Part shown: one piece after another, positions 59,305 to 64,000 of the stretch
How positions within the stretch are numbered: position 1 is the stretch's first letter
How the letters are laid out: each line of letters starts with the position of its first letter
Source of the DNA: Scolanthus callimorphus
Lineage: Eukaryota; Cnidaria; Anthozoa; Actiniaria; Edwardsiidae
Reading direction: 5' to 3'
NCBI GenBank assembly: GCA_033964015.1
Contig: CM066914.1
Location: forward strand, 18,511,023-18,575,022
DNA length: 64,000 nucleotides
Notes under the pieces: generated by a model
What the model was told of the DNA's origin: nothing
Seen by the model: the letters and a program-made list of their open reading frames with translations, nothing else
Databases searched by the model: none
Translations under genes and position numbers: made by a program

Positions 59305-62300
59305 AAGTATAGCTTTCCTGTGAGAAATCAGTGACCGGTACCGGGTTTGCACCCTTGGCTTGTTGCCATGGGGACCTCCTTATACAGCAGCAGCCGCAGC
59401 AGCCTTGTTGGGTATGGCCCCCCCTACATCCCATAGAAAATTGACCAGTTAACTATACTATCACCAAGTTGGAATACTTGGTTTCCAGAGTATTCATCAA
59501 AGAGAAGTTGTTCAAATCAAACTAAGCCGGCAGAGATTAACGTCCTATAGTGCCATTGGCAGATTTATTGGTCGCATTTTTGGGTCCTGTGTTAAAGGGG
59601 CTCTCGCACGCTTGCTGACACTTCTCTGACAAGAAAATAGCTCAAATCGCAATCCAATTCCATCCTCTTGATATCAGGTCAAAACAACCTGGAATTGCAT
59701 TTGTCTAACGCTTGAAAGGTTTTTCTATTAATCTGGAGGATTATTTTGATTACTACGGGCAAATGTACATGTGTTTTCACGGATACAATTTACCTATTTT
59801 AAGTCACGGTGGACGAATATTAAGCGTGCGAGTGCCCCTTTAAAATGTTGTAAGTATAATACAAGATGTTCACAGTAGAGGCTTTTATATTCCTCAATAT
59901 TGTGGGGCAGTGAACGACGCAGGTGCAACATGTACAGAACAGGCAAATGAATAACCACTGGACCAAGTTCAGAAAGTGAAAAAAAATCCATAGGTTTTCA
60001 AGTTTTTCTGACTTTTACCAGGCGATTCCAGCTATAACACACACATGTGCTGCATGTCGGTAGATGTGGGGCATTTGTCGAACAAACTGTTAAAAAAGTG
60101 TGCGCTTCATTCGGGTAGTTGTGGGACACGGCTTGGGCATTTCTGAATAAACACGAGCGCACGCACTTGTAGCTGGAATCGTCCATTGGAATAGGAAGTC
60201 CGAGATTTCCCAGTAGCTGTATGGACCCTGCCAGCTTGTGTGTGAACTTACCTTGGGCTAGCCGCATCCTTGCCACCATGAAGGCGTGTACCAAACTGAC
60301 CCACTGGCTGCAACAAGTTGATGTTGTTGCTGCCAACAAAGTTCTGAGCGAGGTTGATGATGGTTCCCATCAAGCTTGTCTAGAAACAAATAGTACATTA
60401 TTAGTTACTGACATAAACATATAAGTGAGTTGAAACGTGTAACAGCGCAACAACCTGCCAACAACTCGCAATCAATAAACACCATATTTGGAAAGCATCA
60501 GGTTCTTCGTTTAATCAGCAACGGGAGGTGTGATTCATCATGGTTTCTAAAAATAACGCGCGTGAACTAAGTTGTATATGTTTCTGATACCGAAAACACT
60601 GACTTGAGTATGGTGCTATTCTTTCACTCAAAAGTGATCAGTATGCTACTTTCAACAGCTGGAAAAACGGTAACTTGCAATTCAACTATCCAAGACCTAA
60701 CCAAGTTTTTGTTAGATGCGTGAAGGTGACAGATGGTGTTTTATCACGGAAAGTCCCGGATTTTTTGTGTGAAAGCAATAGATGTAGTAATGTGTTTTGA
60801 AGAAAAAAGGGCATTTTTGTGCAGTTGTATCACGGGAAAATCTTGAAATAGGCATGATTTTATGGCTAAATGGAAAACGTTAGGCCTAAAACGCAGGCAC
60901 AATTTCAAACCCTGATTAGCTTACCTCGCCATGGTGGTATGCTGATAATTCAGCAATTGAACCTGCCAACTGAGCGACCTTGACCTCTCTCTTGTCATTC
61001 CTCTTAAAACACGTGAACATGACTTTCCTTTGACCTGGCTTCAAGCCTTTAAAAACAAGGATGAGCTTCAAACTTTAAAATAATGACCCATAAGGAGAAG
61101 GAAAGAACGCCATGCACGCTGGAATGCATATTTTTTCCTTTCTTCAAAACAAAACGTGCCTTTGTATAGACCAGCTGGCAGTTAATTACACCACTTGATA
61201 GGAGTGAATTGGCAAAAAGCTGTCACAATCACTGGAAAGAGCTCCCCAAATGTAGTAGATACATCAATTTGTAACACCATAGCATAAAAAATAGCGAAGA
61301 TATGGCTTTACAAAATCGGAAATTTCACAGAGGTTTGTATGGTCAGGTCACCATACAAACCAATGTAAAATCTTTGAACTTTTCAGCATCACATCTTCGC
61401 TAGTTTTCATCCTATGGTGCTATAAATTGGCATACCTAATAAATTCGGGATGCTCTTTCCACTGATGGCGAAAGATTTCTGCGAAATCGCTCCTCTCAAA
61501 TGACGGAAATAACCGCCAACTGGTCTATTGCTTCCTTACCATCTACTACGGAGGGAATTGACCTCTCATTGTCAGTGTTGGAAAACAGAATCAGCTCCTT
61601 GTTGACAAAATCACAGTATGAAACACGCGTGGTGTCCTTTTCATACAAATATACCTGAAAATATATGAACAAGGTTGTTGCGTTACATCGGATTTACTAA
61701 TGTCAATAATGCAATTATATTTTGCATTTGCTATTATTCTTAAACTTTTAATGTTCTTTAGTGCCCATTATGATAATTTTTAACATGTGCAAATTACGTG
61801 GCCAAAATCTTGATAAAACATTATAGTATATACAATAAACACATTTATAATATAGCTATGATATAACGAGCGCTGATTGGTCATTGCGCCAATAAAGTCA
61901 TAGAAAGTTATGCTCTAATGCTTAAATAAACCAAACACCACCAGTAAAACGCATGCTCTGATTGGTTGGCAGGGCAGATGTGATAAAAATACCATGCACG
62001 TCATAGCATGCAACCAAGATGCACGCACTGTTTGGGTTTTCCATCAAGAAAAATATATCTGCGTCTTTACTGTAACAGATGCACAGAAAAAAGTCGGTAG
62101 CATGTCAGGAAGTGCTTTTGGTTCATGACAAGCTATGATGTAAACTGGTACATTTGTTACAGTACAGAAACACAGAAAAATGCTTGAAGCGCTAGTCCAT
62201 ACCGGTACCTGACATTATGTTCATAACTCACTCACTTACTCAGAACGAAAGAAGAGACATAATAGAGTGAAACTGATTTGCGTAACCTATTATTGTTATT

Positions 62301-63083
62301 ACCCCCATTATTATAACTCACTTCAGACAAGCCTTGCTCTCTTCTCCACTTTCTCTCCTCCAGACCTCGCGTCAACCAGTCCTTCCTGTCCTGGACTTTC
62401 TTCTTGCTGAATGCCTAAAAGAACATCGAAGTGAACAGTGATTGCTTCTTTCAGAGCAGATAAATTTCATGACTACAGTGGAAGCAACAGTGGGAATGAG
62501 AATGACTGGACTTTAACAATTTCATTAGTGTCCTACCATAACAATGGCTTCGTCATCATGGGCACCATCATAATTGAAGTCAATCTTGTGCCTCTCCATA
62601 TCTGAGAAGTATTCTTTGGCTTCTTTAGGAGTACTCGTGCCCAAACCCTTATAGTACTTCACTTTCCAGGACTTATGATTATGTGTGGCTGCTTGCCATT
62701 CTTCAAACTCTGGAATACTGTAGAATGAGAACTCCTCCTTACCCTTGGACACCTGTTGAAAAATTCAAGACCATAGTTTTTATTTTCTGTTGTGGAACTC
62801 TGGTATAACAGGGTTGGGTGGTCACAGAGCAGCCTGGATTTCAAGTGTTGGCACACTGTTATTGTGAAATTCCAGCAGCAGCGGGCTACACCTGCACATG
62901 TAGCATGCATGCCATATAGCCACTGTCATGGCAGGCTTGTCCTCCCTCAGTGGCTATCTAGTTACAAGGGAAGCACGGGTGGCGCAGCGTTACGGCGCTC
63001 GCCTCTCGCCGCTGTAGCCTCTTCTTTCCTGCCGTGAAAAGAGCTTAGCTTCATTGTGGGCTGTAAAAGCTTGTGTTTCCTTA

Positions 63084-63114
<31 letters not shown>

Positions 63115-64000
63115 CGTCTTCCTCCCCTCACATATCCAATTCGAGGGGGACGTAAAAGAACCCTGGGATGCTGATACAGGTCTTCAGGTCTAACTAAACA
63201 CTTCACAGACGCACGGGACGAAGAGCCACCTCGTGGATGTGCCCAATGTGCGAATCCGTTATTATTATTATTATTATTATTATTGTTATTATTATAGTTG
63301 TGAATATATGTAGATGTTCAGGCAAGCCTGTGGCCGCGTAGCACTAAGTTCAACAGAGTGGGGATAAGGAATTAACCTTATGTGAAAGCTAACGTGCTAA
63401 TGAAATGGTCCCATGTGTGCTTCTGAGCGTTAGCCCTAGTAAGTGGAGAGAGAGAAAAAATCTCTGACCCCATGGGGTAGTTATAGTTGTGGTTCTACCA
63501 TTTCCAGTTTCATCCTGATTAAATCATTGATAACTTTGCTGTTATTGCATATCCTTTCCTCTTCACAGGTGCAGGGGAGGCGTATTCTCAAAATAACAAA
63601 TCCCAGGGTATTTAGACATAAATTCCATGAAGAAATTCACTTGACAGGGTGGCTATAGACAACTAAAAAATTCTAGATTTGGTAGCCAAAATAGGGGGTC
63701 CTTAACAGTGAGGCGGGGTTATATTGTGCAACTGCATTTCTAGCAACCCTTCTGATCCATGCACAAGTACCTTGACAATTGGAGTAATAAATTGCTCCAG
63801 GAAACCAAGCCTTAGAAGCCAGGCCAATTACTGTGAATAAAGTTAATAACAAGCCCCTTGATGTGGGAGCCGTCCTGGTCCTGATCAGTCATGATCATCA
63901 GTCTGCCATATCTCAGGGACTTGAGGTCATCAACTGTCTTGTACTGTTTGTTGTACTGCAGTCCTGTTATCTTGATGATGTTATTTATTTCAGCATTCTC
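50970..64000 (-). CDS. TOP2: DNA topoisomerase II, C-terminal 1158 residues, 18 exons, 5' part beyond right edge
   Basis: Exons in order: 64000-63771 (partial), 62752-62537, 62414-62322, 61654-61540, 61046-60925, 60379-60252, 58882-58630, 58415-58216, 57900-57765, 57297-57102, 56287-56037, 55584-55501, 55330-54999, 54643-54469, 53418-53206, 52485-52270, 52163-51861, 51182-50970. All junctions are GT/AG in phase. Landmarks: TOPRIM metal site [67 protein letters not shown] with the catalytic Tyr that attacks [33 protein letters not shown], and a Lys/Ser/Asp-rich tail ending SDDDSDFD like animal TOP2 tails. Nuclear enzyme that passes one DNA duplex through another. TOP2A versus TOP2B cannot be distinguished; non-vertebrates usually have one gene. 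One base appears missing at 63818-63820. Confidence 0.97.
51714..51833 (+). repeat. Dispersed about 125-bp repeat, family H, copy 2 (TOP2 intron)
   Basis: Clear copy of the 4034-4161 repeat. Its right end is about 27 bp from the donor side of the TOP2 exon 52163-51861, so the element lies just inside the intron. Confidence 0.7.
52762..53198. repeat. (CAG/CAA)n trinucleotide repeat in a TOP2 intron
   Basis: About 430 bp of interrupted AAC/AGC triplets on the plus strand. In the TOP2 transcript it reads as CUG/UUG repeats starting about 10 bases after the donor at 53205. The plus-strand poly-Asn/Ser ORF and minus-strand poly-Leu ORF are products of the repeat, not genes. Confidence 0.95.
54768..54962. 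repeat. Degenerate CCCTGGAATT repeat in a TOP2 intron
   Basis: About seven spaced copies of CCCTGGAATTCC or CCCTGGAAAT, 20-40 bp apart, between the exon ending at 54999 and the one starting at 54643. Related GGAATTCCAGG-type pieces occur near 13025 and 13310. Confidence 0.6.
56433..56657. mobile_element. MITE, TAA target duplication, in a TOP2 intron
   Basis: A 225-bp element with ends AGCCTGGTGCACACTTGCGA and inverse (TAGTGTGCACCAGACT), flanked by TAA at 56430-56432 and 56658-56660; inner ends add CGACATAACGACATAAG. PIF/Harbinger-like by its duplication. Confidence 0.8.
56700..56990 (-). repeat. tRNA-derived SINE (TOP2 intron)
   Basis: On the minus strand the head starts at 56990: CGACCGGTTAGCGCAGTGGT (A box), then GAAGTTCAAACCCC (B box). 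The body includes GTTAAACCGTAGGTCCCGTC and ends with GGGACGTTAAAGAACC. The same central block occurs at 62969-63297 and 28240-28330. It sits in the intron between exons 57297-57102 and 56287-56037, in the same sense as the gene. Confidence 0.75.
58485..58516. repeat. 32-base G tract in a TOP2 intron
   Basis: Uninterrupted run of G on the plus strand (C in the transcript), about 115 bases beyond the donor of the exon 58882-58630 and 70 bases before the next acceptor at 58416. Confidence 0.95.
58630..58882 (-). CDS. TOP2: TOP2 exon starting at the catalytic tyrosine
   Basis: The exon begins with the third base of the Arg codon, so the first full codon (58881-58879) is the active-site Tyr of PRYIFTML. 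It continues [30 protein letters not shown] and [20 protein letters not shown]. The intron just after the donor at 58629 contains the 32-base G tract. Confidence 0.95.
58945..58964. repeat. (TG)n microsatellite
   Basis: Ten TG units in the TOP2 intron upstream of the catalytic-tyrosine exon. Confidence 0.9.
59273..59303. repeat. 31-base G tract in a TOP2 intron
   Basis: Uninterrupted G run on the plus strand, in the 1.4-kb intron between exons 60379-60252 and 58882-58630. Confidence 0.95.
59596..59839. mobile_element. MITE, TTAA target duplication, in a TOP2 intron
   Basis: A 244-bp element with ends AGGGGCTCTCGCACGCTT and inverse (AAGCGTGCGAGTGCCCCT), flanked by TTAA at 59592-59595 and 59840-59843. 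TTAA duplications are typical of piggyBac- or Kolobok-type elements. Confidence 0.75.
60020..60150 (-). repeat. Dispersed about 125-bp repeat, family H, copy 3 (TOP2 intron)
   Basis: Reverse-complement copy of the repeat at 4034-4161, in the TOP2 intron just after the exon ending at 60252. Begins (minus sense) TCAGAAATGCCCAAGCCGTG and ends with CTATAAC/GGAATCG. Confidence 0.7.
62969..63297 (+). repeat. tRNA-derived SINE with ATT-repeat tail (TOP2 intron)
   Basis: The head GGGTGGCGCAGCGTTACGGC (A-box-like) is followed by a body with CTTTCGGATGAGACAA, AAACCGAGGTCCCGTC and GACGTAAAAGAACCC, ending in (ATT)n at about 63259-63297. The B box is weak. It is antisense to TOP2. Confidence 0.75.
63771..64000 (-). 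CDS. TOP2: TOP2 exon with TOPRIM metal-binding site, one-base loss near its 3' end, cut by the window edge
   Basis: Opens at the edge with [18 protein letters not shown] and carries [20 protein letters not shown] then NWPG. The frame then hits a stop, while the expected [16 protein letters not shown] continues in another frame. One more G (NWPG GG to GGG, about 63820-63818) restores it up to the GTACTT donor at 63770. The next exon starts in phase 0 with [12 protein letters not shown] as expected. Confidence 0.9.

Overview
The window is animal genomic DNA: AT-rich, long introns with GT/AG borders, no operons, no bacterial-style gene packing. The recognisable proteins and the dense load of short palindromic DNA transposons and tRNA-derived SINEs suggest a cnidarian, probably a stony coral or other anthozoan. 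The species call is inference; the gene calls rest on translated exons that join in phase.

Layout. (1) About 1.5-15.6 kb, minus strand: 5' part of a DIP2 (disco-interacting protein 2) gene, 14 exons, running off the left edge. It encodes the DMAP1-binding N-terminus, a Pro/Ser-rich linker and the start of the first adenylate-forming domain. (2) 15.7-24.4 kb: intergenic, rich in MITEs, with a decayed LINE tail. (3) 24.38-24.89 kb, minus: intronless bHLH transcription factor. (4) 25-30 kb: intergenic with tandem and SINE-like repeats. (5) 30.19-38.89 kb, minus: an eight-exon gene whose phases join a signal peptide, a bacterial-type Ig-like/cadherin-like region, seven FG-GAP-type calcium loops, an ASPIC/UnbV domain, a second Ig-like domain and a complete animal haem peroxidase. 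This roughly 1374-residue predicted secreted fusion is the most interesting item here. (6) 39-50.9 kb: intergenic repeats, a decayed transposon-type ORF (44.9-45.8 kb) and a small three-exon plus-strand gene (48.06-48.71 kb) with TATA box, Kozak ATG and poly(A) signal, resembling a piece of the KIAA1958/ZMYM-like (DUF3504) family. (7) 50.97-64.0 kb, minus: 18 exons of DNA topoisomerase II, from the metal-binding TOPRIM motif through the catalytic tyrosine to the acidic C-terminal tail, continuing past the right edge.

Cross-cutting. Three of the four main genes carry apparent one-base deletions, nearly all in short homopolymers (15610-15613, 9781-9784, 8941-8945, 6821-6823, 30424-30428, about 63818-63820), while splice sites and flanking frames are intact. 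This looks like consensus error rather than gene death, so automated gene models here would be broken. Many introns and spacers hold paired-end palindromes with identifiable target-site duplications (TTA/TAA, TA, TTAA and 9 bp), and long dG/dC tracts up to 47 bases. The genes do not form a pathway; they are independent neighbours.
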